In this document: positions 40,563 to 49,283 of the stretch, piece after piece
How positions within the stretch are numbered: position 1 is the stretch's first letter
Layout of the letters: each line of letters opens with the position of its first letter
DNA from: Simonsiella muelleri ATCC 29453
GTDB lineage: Bacteria > Pseudomonadota > Gammaproteobacteria > Burkholderiales > Neisseriaceae
DNA: 64,000 nt
Direction: 5' to 3'
Assembly: GCF_002951835.1 (NCBI RefSeq)
Contig: NZ_CP019448.1
Coordinates: 1,054,001 to 1,118,000 of the forward strand
Position numbers and translations under genes: made by a program
Notes under the pieces: generated by a model
The model's database searches: none
Told to the model about the DNA's origin: nothing
Seen by the model: the letters and a program-made list of their open reading frames with translations, nothing else

Positions 40563-42941
40563 CTACAAAATTAAATTGGCGGCAATCATTGTGCTATCGT
40601 TTTCGTGTTTGGCGAGCGTAAAGCCCATTTTTAACGCTAATTTTTGCATGGGGTAATTTTCCGATAAGATTTCTGCACGCATTGCCACAAAACCTTGCTG
40701 TCGCGCACGCGTGATGAGACGAGTCATCAAAATTGCCCCTAAACCTTGTCCTTGCATTTCATCAATCAGGCTGATGCCAAATTCACAACTTTGCCTGTCT
40801 GCGTCTGCCGTGTAATTCGCCATTGCTAATGGACGCAATGCCTCATCATGTACCAACAAAGCAAATTCGCGCTGATAATCAGGCTGACTCAATCGTACCA
40901 ATAAATTGGGTGACAACTGCGCCGATTGGCTGGCAAAACGCATTTGCCGACTGCGTTCACTCAATTGCGCAACGTGTTGTGTGATGAGTGTTGCGTCTTC
41001 GGGGCGAATGGGGCGAATGGTGGCGGTTGTGCCGTTTTTTAGTGTTAGAATTTCTTCATATTCAAAAGGATAGGGTGTAAACACGTTTTCATTTTGCCAA
41101 TGAGTGTCGTGCAAAATTTGAATTTTCAAGTCATTGCCACAAATACCTTTTTTCACATCGTGGTGCAATGCAACTTGCAGTTGTGTGATTTCAGGCAGCC
41201 TGAACAACACTTCGGCTGCATCTAAGAACCAGTCTTGCCAAATCAAATGGGGTAAATCCAATTGATTCAATGCATTATTTAATATTAAGGGCGTGAGCGG
41301 TGGCAACAGTGAAACGGTTTTATCGTGGGCGGTCAGCGTGATGAGTTGCCCAAACAACGGCTGATGCGCCCAAGTCATCACGCATTCTGTATCGGTAGAT
41401 TTTTTGGTGGGTTGTAATTTGAGTGCGTCAAAAACTTGCGTCATCATGGATTTGGATACGGGTAGTAAAGGGCGCAAATGCTTTTGCAATCCGTCTAATG
41501 CGTCGTCTAACACATTGAAAAATTGTGATGGATTGGGTTTGTTTGCGTTGTCTGTGATGGGCGATGCCAATTGTTCGTGCCATAACGTTGCTGCTTGAGT
41601 GGCTGCACGATAATCATAAAATGGATTATTTTGTTGGTGCGTGTGGCGATGCTCACGGTAGCGATTGAGTTGCACCAATGCGTCCAACGCATTTTCAGGC
41701 TGCCTGAAATGCAGATTTTTATTTTGATTGAATAATGCTTGAATTTCGGGATTATCTGCACTACCTAACCATGTGAGTAATAGGGGTTTTCGTGGGTAAC
41801 GTGTTTGTAATTGCCCGACAATTTGTGCGACACAATGACTGTCGGAGATGTTTGTGCCAACGTAAATTAGACAAACTGCGTCAATTTGTTCGTCTTGCAA
41901 AAAAGCTTCGCAGGCAGCCTGAAACAAGCTAGGAACGGTGTCGGTGGGCAAATAAAGCGGATTGGTAACGGCGGCTTTATTGGGCAAAAATTTGACCAAA
42001 CCACGTTGGGTGGCGGTGTTGGGTTGTGCCAAAATTAAGCCCATTTGTGGTAGTGATTTTAGTGTTAATGCGCTGATTTGCGGTGTGTTGCTGACGATGC
42101 CAATGCGTCTGCCTTGTGCGCTGACGTGGGTATGGAATAATTTGGCGGCGGTTAAAAATTCAGTGAATGTGGATACACAGAAAATATGATTTCGTTCAAG
42201 TGCTTGATTCAATAAATTTTCTGCATTGCTTTCAGGCAGCGTGTTCAACACGAAAACAGTGTGATGACGTGCGGCGGCGGTAAGTGCGCTGATGAGTTCA
42301 CGAGTGTTGTCCAGAGTATTGATTTGCACCAAAATGGCTTTGTTTTTGGATTCAGATGCCACAAAATCAATGATTTGTCCTGTGCTGATGGTATCATTTT
42401 TTTGTGGATTCAGTGTGATGAAGCGACTAAATTGTACGCCACGACCTTTGGCATAGTGCTGCAAACAATCGCCGATGCTGACCGATTGCCCGATGTAAGC
42501 GCAAGTCGAATTTTGCTGTAAAAACAAATTCATCACACCAAAAGTAGGTACGGTAAGTAAACGCATTTGGGCTTTTTGTGCGATGTCGGCGGCGCGTTCT
42601 AATTTGTTGCGAATGGTGGGTGTTGGTTGTTCTAAATCATTAATTATAATAATATTTTTTATATTTAATTTATTGGCTTCGCGGACAATACTAGCGATTT
42701 TATCGGCGGATAAAATCACAATGACGATATCGGCGATGATTTCTTGTGCCATTTCGGTCAAATTGGCGTAGGTTTTCATGCCACCGATGGTTTTATGGTT
42801 CACGTTCACGGGGACGATGCGTGATGCGGTCAAATTCGCCAGCAGTTGCCCAAACACGGTGCGTCCTGCGCTGCCATAGCGGTCAGATGCGCCAATCACG
42901 GCAATCACTTGTGGATAAAAAAATGAGTGAAGTGGGTGCAT
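40563..42941 (-). CDS. Pat-type protein acetyltransferase (acyl-CoA synthetase-like plus GNAT)
   Basis: A 792-aa protein of the YfiQ/PatZ type. The NDP-forming acyl-CoA synthetase-like part starts with a CoA-binding Rossmann domain (about 1-130, FYPQVIAVIGASDRYGSAGR), followed by succinyl-CoA synthetase-like domains (about 150-590). The C-terminal GNAT domain (about 630-792) has TIRPIRPEDATLI and the acetyl-CoA loop QGQGLGAILM (about 735-744). Homologues acetylate lysines of acetyl-CoA synthetase and other enzymes. The ATP-grasp part of this protein looks diverged, suggesting a regulatory not ligase role. Two DUS in frame give FRLPE and FRQPE. Confidence 0.88.
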   Translation of the reverse strand: MHPLHSFFYPQVIAVIGASDRYGSAGRTVFGQLLANLTASRIVPVNVNHKTIGGMKTYANLTEMAQEIIADIVIVILSADKIASIVREANKLNIKNIIIINDLEQPTPTIRNKLERAADIAQKAQMRLLTVPTFGVMNLFLQQNSTCAYIGQSVSIGDCLQHYAKGRGVQFSRFITLNPQKNDTISTGQIIDFVASESKNKAILVQINTLDNTRELISALTAAARHHTVFVLNTLPESNAENLLNQALERNHIFCVSTFTEFLTAAKLFHTHVSAQGRRIGIVSNTPQISALTLKSLPQMGLILAQPNTATQRGLVKFLPNKAAVTNPLYLPTDTVPSLFQAACEAFLQDEQIDAVCLIYVGTNISDSHCVAQIVGQLQTRYPRKPLLLTWLGSADNPEIQALFNQNKNLHFRQPENALDALVQLNRYREHRHTHQQNNPFYDYRAATQAATLWHEQLASPITDNANKPNPSQFFNVLDDALDGLQKHLRPLLPVSKSMMTQVFDALKLQPTKKSTDTECVMTWAHQPLFGQLITLTAHDKTVSLLPPLTPLILNNALNQLDLPHLIWQDWFLDAAEVLFRLPEITQLQVALHHDVKKGICGNDLKIQILHDTHWQNENVFTPYPFEYEEILTLKNGTTATIRPIRPEDATLITQHVAQLSERSRQMRFASQSAQLSPNLLVRLSQPDYQREFALLVHDEALRPLAMANYTADADRQSCEFGISLIDEMQGQGLGAILMTRLITRARQQGFVAMRAEILSENYPMQKLALKMGFTLAKHENDSTMIAANLIL

Positions 42942-43223
42942 GAATCATTCTCTCAAAATAGAATTATTATGATTTGATTGTACTGCATTTTTAGATAGTC
43001 TAAAACTTTTCTAATTTGGGATTGGGCAAAGGTTTTTGCCTTAAAATGATGTAATCAAATGTAATTAAAACATAACCCGACCTTTCAGGCAGCCTGAAAA
43101 TAAAATTTTAATAAATCATTATATTAGTGTATGTCTATGTTTAAATACGCTTAAAAAATCATTTTATCGCCAAAATTTTTATGATAGCATCACTACAAAC
43201 AGAAACAAGAAAGCTGTTACAAA

Positions 43224-44780
43224 ATGAGAAATATTCAATTAAATCAAATTAAAAATCAATCTACTTGGGATGTGATTATCATCGGTGGTGGTGCATCGGG
43301 TTTGGGGGTAGCGGTGGATTGCGCCAGTCGTGGGTATCGGACTTTGTTGCTGGAGGCGCATGATTTTGCCAAAGGCACGTCCAGTCGTAGCACAAAATTG
43401 CTGCATGGTGGCGTACGTTATTTGGCGCAAGGCGATATTGCTTTGGTGAAAGAAGCTTTACGCGAACGAGGACGTTTGTTGAAAAATGCCGCGCATTTAT
43501 CGCAAAAGCAAGCCTTTGTGATTGCAGAAAAAAATTGGTGGCAGGCGATGTATTACACCATTGGTTTGACGATATACGATTTTTTGGCGGGGCATTTGAG
43601 TATTGGTAAAACAAAATATTTACATCAAAATGAAGTGCGTACGCGTCTGAAAGAAATGCAGCCTGAAAAATTGCGCTATGGTGTATGTTATTACGATGGG
43701 CAATTTGATGATGCGCGTTTGGCGATTAATTTGGCGCAAACCGCAATAGAGCAGGGTGCATGTGTGCTGAATTATGTGCGTGTTACGCAATTGCAGAAAA
43801 ATGCGCAAGGTAAAATTTCAGGCGTGTGCTGCGAAGATGTTTTGTCGGGTGAAATGTATGATTTGCAAGCGTCTTGTGTTGTCAATGCGACTGGTGTTTT
43901 TGCCAATGACATTATTCACATGGATACACCGCAAGCCGATGCGCACATTATTCCCAGTCAAGGTATTCATTTGGTGTTTGACCGTGAATTTTTATCGGGC
44001 GAAGATGCGTTGATGGTGCCTAAAACGTCTGATGGGCGTGTGTTATTTGCGGTGCCATGGTTAGGTAAGGTTGTGGTGGGGACAACCGATACACTTGTGA
44101 AAAATGTGACTTATGAACCTAAAGCGTTGGACGAAGAAATTGATTTTATTCTGAATACGGTTGCGGAATATTTTGTGAAAAAACCGACTCGCGCTGATGT
44201 GAAAAGTATTTTTGTTGGTTTACGTCCACTGGCTGCGCCCAAACAGGCAAATCAAAATACCAAATCGGTTTCACGCAGTCATCAAGTGGAAGTTGGGGAA
44301 AGCCAGTTGGTGCATATTTTTGGTGGCAAATGGACGACTTACCGACAAATGGCAGAAGACACCGTCAATACTGCCATTAAACATGGATTATTGATTGAAA
44401 AACCGTGTGTTACAGAGAATTTGTCAATTCATGGTAATACCAAAGATCCGATTTCAGGCAGTCTGAAATATTATGGTAGCGATGCAATTGCCATTCAAAC
44501 TTGGCAGAATGAAAATGCAGATTTTGCCAAAAAAATTCATGAAAATTATGAATATACATTTGCACAAGTGGCTTGGGCGATGCAACACGAAATGGCACAA
44601 ACACTGGAAGATGTGTTGGCAAGACGTATTCGTTTGTTGTTTTTAGATGCGCGGGCAGCGCGTGATTGTTCGCCCGATGTTGCCGAATTTATGGCGCAGC
44701 AGGGCGGTTTCTCACGCGATTGGATAAATGAACAGATTCAATCATTTCAATTGCTGTGTCAGCAATATATTTTAAAATAA
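43224..44780 (+). CDS. glpD: Aerobic glycerol-3-phosphate dehydrogenase
   Basis: A 518-aa FAD enzyme oxidising glycerol-3-phosphate to DHAP and passing electrons to quinone at the inner membrane. FAD motif IIGGGASGLGVAVDCASRGY (about 20-39). Then SRSTKLLHGGVRYL (about 54-67), QGIHLVFDR and FAVPWLGKVVVGTTDT, and the C-terminal DAO domain (ARRIRLLFLDARAA). It is first of a glpD-glpK-glpF set; the gaps of about 175 and 270 bp suggest separate promoters. Confidence 0.97.
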   Translation: MRNIQLNQIKNQSTWDVIIIGGGASGLGVAVDCASRGYRTLLLEAHDFAKGTSSRSTKLLHGGVRYLAQGDIALVKEALRERGRLLKNAAHLSQKQAFVIAEKNWWQAMYYTIGLTIYDFLAGHLSIGKTKYLHQNEVRTRLKEMQPEKLRYGVCYYDGQFDDARLAINLAQTAIEQGACVLNYVRVTQLQKNAQGKISGVCCEDVLSGEMYDLQASCVVNATGVFANDIIHMDTPQADAHIIPSQGIHLVFDREFLSGEDALMVPKTSDGRVLFAVPWLGKVVVGTTDTLVKNVTYEPKALDEEIDFILNTVAEYFVKKPTRADVKSIFVGLRPLAAPKQANQNTKSVSRSHQVEVGESQLVHIFGGKWTTYRQMAEDTVNTAIKHGLLIEKPCVTENLSIHGNTKDPISGSLKYYGSDAIAIQTWQNENADFAKKIHENYEYTFAQVAWAMQHEMAQTLEDVLARRIRLLFLDARAARDCSPDVAEFMAQQGGFSRDWINEQIQSFQLLCQQYILK

Positions 44781-44894
44781 ATAACGTTAAAATTTCAGTA
44801 GGTTGGTTTTCTTTTTCTGCTTGTAGGGCAATGAGGAAGAGAATCTTCAGGCTGCCTGAAAATAAAAATCTTGCCAACCAATATGGAGCGCACA

Positions 44895-44922
44895 AGAGTG
44901 GGTATGGCGGCGATACGCCATG
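44895..44922. promoter_or_regulatory. Palindromic repeat, copy 1, upstream of glpK
   Basis: AGAGTGGGTATGGCGG followed by CGATACGCCATG contains ATGGCG-GCGATA-CGCCAT. It ends 34 bp before the glpK ATG. A near-identical copy is upstream of glpF at 46496. It could be an operator for a glycerol regulator, or a small repeat. Confidence 0.45.
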
Positions 44923-44955
44923 CCTTTAAATTTGAAAAAATATTTGGAGAAAAAC

Positions 44956-46443
44956 ATGAAATACATGATGGCACTTGATCAAGGCACAACTTCTTCGCGT
45001 GCAATTATTTTCAATCAACAAGGTGAAATTGTGTCGGTGGCACAAAATCCATTTACTCAATATTTCCCCAAATTGGGCTGGGTGGAACATGATGCCAAAG
45101 AAATTTGGGCTTCTCAAGTTTCTGTTTTAACAGAGGTTTTGGCTAAATCTCGTTTAGATGCCGCTAATATTCACGCCATCGGTATCACTAATCAACGTGA
45201 AACCACCATCGTGTGGGACAAAACCACAGGCGAACCCATTTACAATGCCATCGTCTGGCAAGACCGCCGCACTGCCAAATATTGCGATGAAATTCGTGCC
45301 GAAAAAAGCGAATGGATTCGCGCTAAAACTGGCTTGATTTTGGACGCATATTTTTCCGCTACCAAAGTCAAATGGATTTTGGACAACGTGGACGGCGCAC
45401 GTTCCAAAGCCGAACAAGGCAAATTGGCTTTCGGAACAGTGGATTCTTGGTTGGTGTGGAATTTGACTCGCGGTAAAGTCCATGTTACCGACCCCAGCAA
45501 CGCCAGCCGAACCATGCTCTACAATATCCACACCAAAGATTGGGACGATGAATTATTGGCATTATTTGACGTGCCACGCAGTATGCTGCCTGAAGTCAAA
45601 AGTTCTAGCGAAGTGTATGGTAAAACCGAAACACGTTTTACCGAATGTGCCATTCCGATTGCGGGTATCGCTGGCGATCAGCAAGCCGCTTTATTCGGAC
45701 AATTGTGTACCGAAACGGGGATGCTGAAAAACACTTACGGTACAGGTTGTTTTTTGTTGATGAACACAGGCGAAAAAGCCATTGACTCTAAAAATAACCT
45801 TTTAACAACCATTGCATGGGAAATCAATGGCAAAACCACTTACGCTTTAGAAGGTGGCGTATTTGTCGGTGGGGCAGCGGTACAATGGTTGCGCGATGGT
45901 GCGCGGATTATTCGGACTGCGGCTGATGTGAATACATTGGCGGCAACTGTGGAAGACAACGGCGGCGTATATTTTGTGCCTGCGCTGACGGGTTTGGGTG
46001 CGCCTTATTGGGATCAGTATGCGCGTGGGGCATTTTTTGGCATCACGCGTGGCACAACCGATGGACATATGGCACGTGCCACGTTGGAAGGCATTGCATT
46101 CCAAGTTTATGACATTGTCAAAGCCATGGAAGCCGATGCAGGACAAGAAACCGTGCAATTACGTGTTGACGGGGGCGCGTGTCAAAGTGATTATTTAATG
46201 CAAACGCAAGCAGATTTATTTGCATTTGATATTGTGCGTCCGCAAATCATTGAGACCACAGCGTTAGGTGCGGCATATTTGGCAGGTTTGGCGACTGGCT
46301 ACTGGAACAGCATTGATGATATTAAGGCGCAATGGCAAATTGACAAAGTATTTCAGCCACAAAAAGACCCCGAAAAAGTCAAACAAATGCTGCATTATTG
46401 GCATAAAGCTGTACGTGCTGCACAATATTGGATTGAAGAATAA
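44956..46443 (+). CDS. glpK: Glycerol kinase
   Basis: A 495-aa FGGY kinase phosphorylating glycerol to glycerol-3-phosphate. ATP-site MALDQGTTSSRAIIF (about 5-19), glycerol-binding ITNQRETTIVWDK (about 77-89) and VWQDRR (about 98-103), SGTYGTGCF-type KNTYGTGCFLLMNTG (about 259-273), and FGGY signature region near LRVDGGACQSDYLMQ (about 402-416). GGAGA five bases before ATG 44956 decides the start over the in-frame ATG at 44920. Flanked by two copies of a palindromic repeat. Confidence 0.98.
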   Translation: MKYMMALDQGTTSSRAIIFNQQGEIVSVAQNPFTQYFPKLGWVEHDAKEIWASQVSVLTEVLAKSRLDAANIHAIGITNQRETTIVWDKTTGEPIYNAIVWQDRRTAKYCDEIRAEKSEWIRAKTGLILDAYFSATKVKWILDNVDGARSKAEQGKLAFGTVDSWLVWNLTRGKVHVTDPSNASRTMLYNIHTKDWDDELLALFDVPRSMLPEVKSSSEVYGKTETRFTECAIPIAGIAGDQQAALFGQLCTETGMLKNTYGTGCFLLMNTGEKAIDSKNNLLTTIAWEINGKTTYALEGGVFVGGAAVQWLRDGARIIRTAADVNTLAATVEDNGGVYFVPALTGLGAPYWDQYARGAFFGITRGTTDGHMARATLEGIAFQVYDIVKAMEADAGQETVQLRVDGGACQSDYLMQTQADLFAFDIVRPQIIETTALGAAYLAGLATGYWNSIDDIKAQWQIDKVFQPQKDPEKVKQMLHYWHKAVRAAQYWIEE

Positions 46444-46495
46444 GCATTTTTTTCAGGCTGCCTGAAAATATCGCCAACTCATGTGGATTAAAGTT

Positions 46496-46522
46496 AGAGT
46501 GGGTGTGGCGGCGATACGCCAC
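46496..46522. promoter_or_regulatory. Palindromic repeat, copy 2, upstream of glpF
   Basis: AGAGTGGGTGTGGCGG followed by CGATACGCCAC contains GTGGCG-GCGATA-CGCCAC. The outer base differs from copy 1 in both arms (A/T to G/C), a compensatory change that keeps pairing. Confidence 0.45.
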
Positions 46523-46534
46523 GTTTTTCAAATA

Positions 46535-46630
46535 ATAGTCTTTTAAAATTAAAAATACGACTGCATGGTTCGCTTCATTACTGGACGTATACGGCGGTCG
46601 CCTTGTTCTATTTTTATTTTAAACGACTAT
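46535..46630. mobile_element. Correia-like miniature element (96 bp) upstream of glpF
   Basis: Ends ATAGTCTTTTAAAATTAAAA and TTTTATTTTAAACGACTAT are imperfect inverted repeats. The interior CGTATACGGCGGTCGCCTTG resembles the conserved inner part of neisserial repeats. Half copies with the same end or core are seen at 31363-31375, 37516-37550 and 47490-47512. Confidence 0.55.
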
Positions 46631-46712
46631 GGAAGAAAATGTTTTTTCAGGCAGCCTGAAAACCAAATCAATAATTTCACCGATAATATTTTTTAATTAA
46701 GGAGTAATCAAG

Positions 46713-47438
46713 ATGAACATTTTTTTAGCAGAATTCATCGGGACAGCGTTGCTGATGTTGTTGGGTAATGGTGTGGTGGCAAGCTGTGTATTGAAAGGCA
46801 CAAAAGCCAGTGGTTCGGGTTGGATGGTGATTACGACAGCGTGGGCGTTTGCGGTATTTGTTGGGGTAACGGTGGCTGCGCCTGTGAGTGGCGCACACTT
46901 GAATCCTGCGGTTACATTGGCGTTGGCGGTTAAAGGAGGGATTAGTTGGGGGTTATTACCAATTTATTTTGCAGGTGAATTTTTGGGCGCGGCGTTTGGG
47001 GCATTTTTGGTGTGGTTGATGTTCCGTGACCATTTTGCCATGACTGAAGACAACGGTGCAAAACAAGCTTGTTTTTGCACTTCGCCCGCGATTCGTCGCA
47101 CCAGCAGCAATTTGATGAGTGAAATCATTGGCACGTTTGTTTTGATGTACACAATTTTACATTTTGCCGATGGCAGCGCAAATATTGCAGGAGAAATTGC
47201 ACCAATTGGTTTGGGGACATTGGGCGGTTTGAACGTGGCGATTTTGGTGTGGGTGATTGGTTTATCATTAGGCAGTACAACGGGTTATGCGATTAATCCA
47301 GCGCGTGATTTATCGCCACGTTTGGTGATGCGATTGGTGCAACCACAACTCAATCCCGACTGGCAATACGCGTGGATTCCTGTGGTTGGACCTTTTGTGG
47401 GTGGGGTATTGGCGGTATTGGTTTCATTTATTTATTAA
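46713..47438 (+). CDS. glpF: Glycerol uptake facilitator (aquaglyceroporin)
   Basis: A 241-aa MIP channel with six membrane helices. First half-helix NPA motif in SGAHLNPAVTLAL (about 62-74), second in GYAINPARDLSPRL (about 191-204). The Asp after the second NPAR (NPARD) indicates glycerol rather than water selectivity. The RBS AAGGAG is strong. Glycerol enters by this channel and is trapped by GlpK and oxidised by GlpD, all encoded in this region. Confidence 0.96.
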   Translation: MNIFLAEFIGTALLMLLGNGVVASCVLKGTKASGSGWMVITTAWAFAVFVGVTVAAPVSGAHLNPAVTLALAVKGGISWGLLPIYFAGEFLGAAFGAFLVWLMFRDHFAMTEDNGAKQACFCTSPAIRRTSSNLMSEIIGTFVLMYTILHFADGSANIAGEIAPIGLGTLGGLNVAILVWVIGLSLGSTTGYAINPARDLSPRLVMRLVQPQLNPDWQYAWIPVVGPFVGGVLAVLVSFIY

Positions 47439-47672
47439 TTTGTATCGGAAATATTTTCAGGCAGCAAATACGGTTGTGTTGTCCGCTCCTCGTCCTGTTT
47501 TTACTTTAAACGAAGATACATCAAAATCAGCAATAAAAATTCAAATATTATGTTATAATATTGCATTAAGCTACAATTTATCGCAATAAAGTGCTAATTT
47601 AAAAAGATTGTATAGAAAAGTTCATTGATAATGCGTATCAATTAATTTTTAATGATACTCATGTTTTTGTGA

Positions 47673-48014
47673 TTAATTTTGGTCTGAATCATCATCGGAT
47701 TGAATTGTCCAATTGTATTCATTAACGTGGATATTGTCGCCGAATGGGCGGTCATTGTGATGGCGTTCTTTTTCAAAATGGTTCAAAAATTCAATCATTT
47801 CTTCATGTGAAATGGGAAAATGTTCCAGTGTATCCCAGTCCACATTTTCGCCGTAATTGGATTGAGAAACAGGTGTTTTTTCAGGCAGCGTGGCAGCGAA
47901 TTTCGCCCACGCTTCTTCTAATAATGTGAGTAGCGTACTGTTTTGTTGGATAAATTCGTTTAATTGTTCGGTGGTGGCATCGGGTTGCCAATGGGCTAAA
48001 TGTTCGGCTTTCAT
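47673..48014 (-). CDS. Small acidic hypothetical protein
   Basis: A 113-aa acidic soluble protein (MKAEHLAHWQPDATTEQL ...). The middle reads DWDTLEHFPISHEEMIEFL and the end QSDDDSDQN. No family recognised. It is divergent from gcvH with a DUS between them. Codon use and length suggest a real gene, but little else can be said. Confidence 0.6.
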   Translation of the reverse strand: MKAEHLAHWQPDATTEQLNEFIQQNSTLLTLLEEAWAKFAATLPEKTPVSQSNYGENVDWDTLEHFPISHEEMIEFLNHFEKERHHNDRPFGDNIHVNEYNWTIQSDDDSDQN

Positions 48015-48127
48015 TGTGAAATCATGGGGAAAACGGTTAAAATAAAGTGATTTTACGCGAAAAAAAATTTCAGGCTGCCTGAAAAGTATGTTTATAAAAT
48101 AAATAATTAAATTGTATAGGAAAATTT

Positions 48128-48514
48128 ATGAGTAATCACCCAGAGAATTTGCGCTACACCGCAGAACATGTTTGGGTACGCGATAATGGTAATGGCACTT
48201 TTACGGTGGGCGTTACGGATTTTGCGCAAAATGCATTGAATGATGTGGTGTTTGTGCAATTGCCGCTTGTGGATACGGCGGTGGTGGCTGATGAAGCCAT
48301 TGGTTTATTGGAATCGGTTAAATCTGCATCTGATGTGTTTGCACCTGTGTCGGGCAATATTGTGCAAGTGAATGAAAAATTAGCATTATCGCCAGAATTG
48401 ATTAATACCCATCCGTATGATGAAGGCTGGCTGTTTCAGATTTGTCCCAATAACGCAGCTGATGTTAATCAATTATTGAATTTCAATGATTATCAAAAAA
48501 TCATTACTGTCTAA
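48128..48514 (+). CDS. gcvH: Glycine cleavage system H protein
   Basis: A 128-aa lipoyl carrier shuttling the aminomethyl group between GcvP, GcvT and lipoamide dehydrogenase. The lipoylation segment is GLLESVKSASDVFAPVSG (about 59-76; Lys in SVKSA). The N-terminus has LRYTAEHVWVRDNGNGTFTV. The other gcv genes are not adjacent, as often in Neisseria. The RBS is AGGAAAA. Confidence 0.96.
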   Translation: MSNHPENLRYTAEHVWVRDNGNGTFTVGVTDFAQNALNDVVFVQLPLVDTAVVADEAIGLLESVKSASDVFAPVSGNIVQVNEKLALSPELINTHPYDEGWLFQICPNNAADVNQLLNFNDYQKIITV

Positions 48515-48547
48515 AATTTACCAATGATAAAATTTGGAGTAAATACC

Positions 48548-49204
48548 ATGACTGATTCAAAACCGACTATGGCTAAGCCTTCACGTACCAATACTGCTAT
48601 GCGAATTATTGAAACCAGTTTGCAATTATTTAACGAACAAGGTGAACGTAATATCAGCACCAATCATATTGCCAATCACATGGGCATTAGTCCTGGTAAT
48701 TTGTATTATCATTTTGCCAATAAAGATGAAATTATTGTGCAATTATTCAAACGATATGGTAATGAATTATTAGCTTATTTTTCACAAAACAAGCTGCCTG
48801 AAAGCGTCCCGCAAATGGTTAATTATATGGCAGGTTTGTATGATGTGATGTGGAATTATCGTTTTTTATTCAGCGATGTGAACAGTTTATTGAATCGCAG
48901 CGTGGAATTATTGGGCGAACATAACGAATTTACACGCGATAAAATTGCGCCATTGTCGGTTAAATTGTTGTCTAAGTTGAATGAGTTAGGCGTAGTGGAG
49001 ATTGACGAGCGCGGTAAACAAGATTTGGCAACTAATATGTGGTTGGTAACCAAATACTGGTTTGATTTTGATAGCTCCATGCAGCCAAAAGCCAAAATGA
49101 CTGAAGATGCTAAAAAACGTGGCGTGTACCGTTCTTTGAGTTTGTTGCGCCCTTATTTGCGCCCACAGTACCAAGAAGAATTTGATAAGTTGGTTACTTT
49201 GTAA
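48548..49204 (+). CDS. TetR family transcriptional regulator
   Basis: A 218-aa regulator. The TetR helix-turn-helix covers about 18-65 (MRIIETSLQLFNEQGERNIS, HMGISPGNLYYHFANKDEII). The C-terminal domain is larger than usual, with YDVMWNYRFLFSDVNSLLNR, LLRPYLRPQYQEEFDKLV. Start at ATG 48548 with GGAGT; the frame begins at 48524. It is 34 bp after gcvH and convergent with norB. The ligand and targets are unknown. Confidence 0.85.
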   Translation: MTDSKPTMAKPSRTNTAMRIIETSLQLFNEQGERNISTNHIANHMGISPGNLYYHFANKDEIIVQLFKRYGNELLAYFSQNKLPESVPQMVNYMAGLYDVMWNYRFLFSDVNSLLNRSVELLGEHNEFTRDKIAPLSVKLLSKLNELGVVEIDERGKQDLATNMWLVTKYWFDFDSSMQPKAKMTEDAKKRGVYRSLSLLRPYLRPQYQEEFDKLVTL

Positions 49205-49222
49205 TTGACATTCTTGATTTGC

Positions 49223-49264
49223 AAGCAGCCTGAAAACTCTTTTCATGTTTTCAGGCTGCTTTTA
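49223..49264. terminator. Bidirectional terminator (tetR-type gene / norB)
   Basis: AAGCAGCCTGAAAAC and GTTTTCAGGCTGCTT pair with a T run beyond. Both arms share the change AGG to AAG. Confidence 0.85.
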
Positions 49265-49283
49265 TTTTTATGCAATTAAATCA

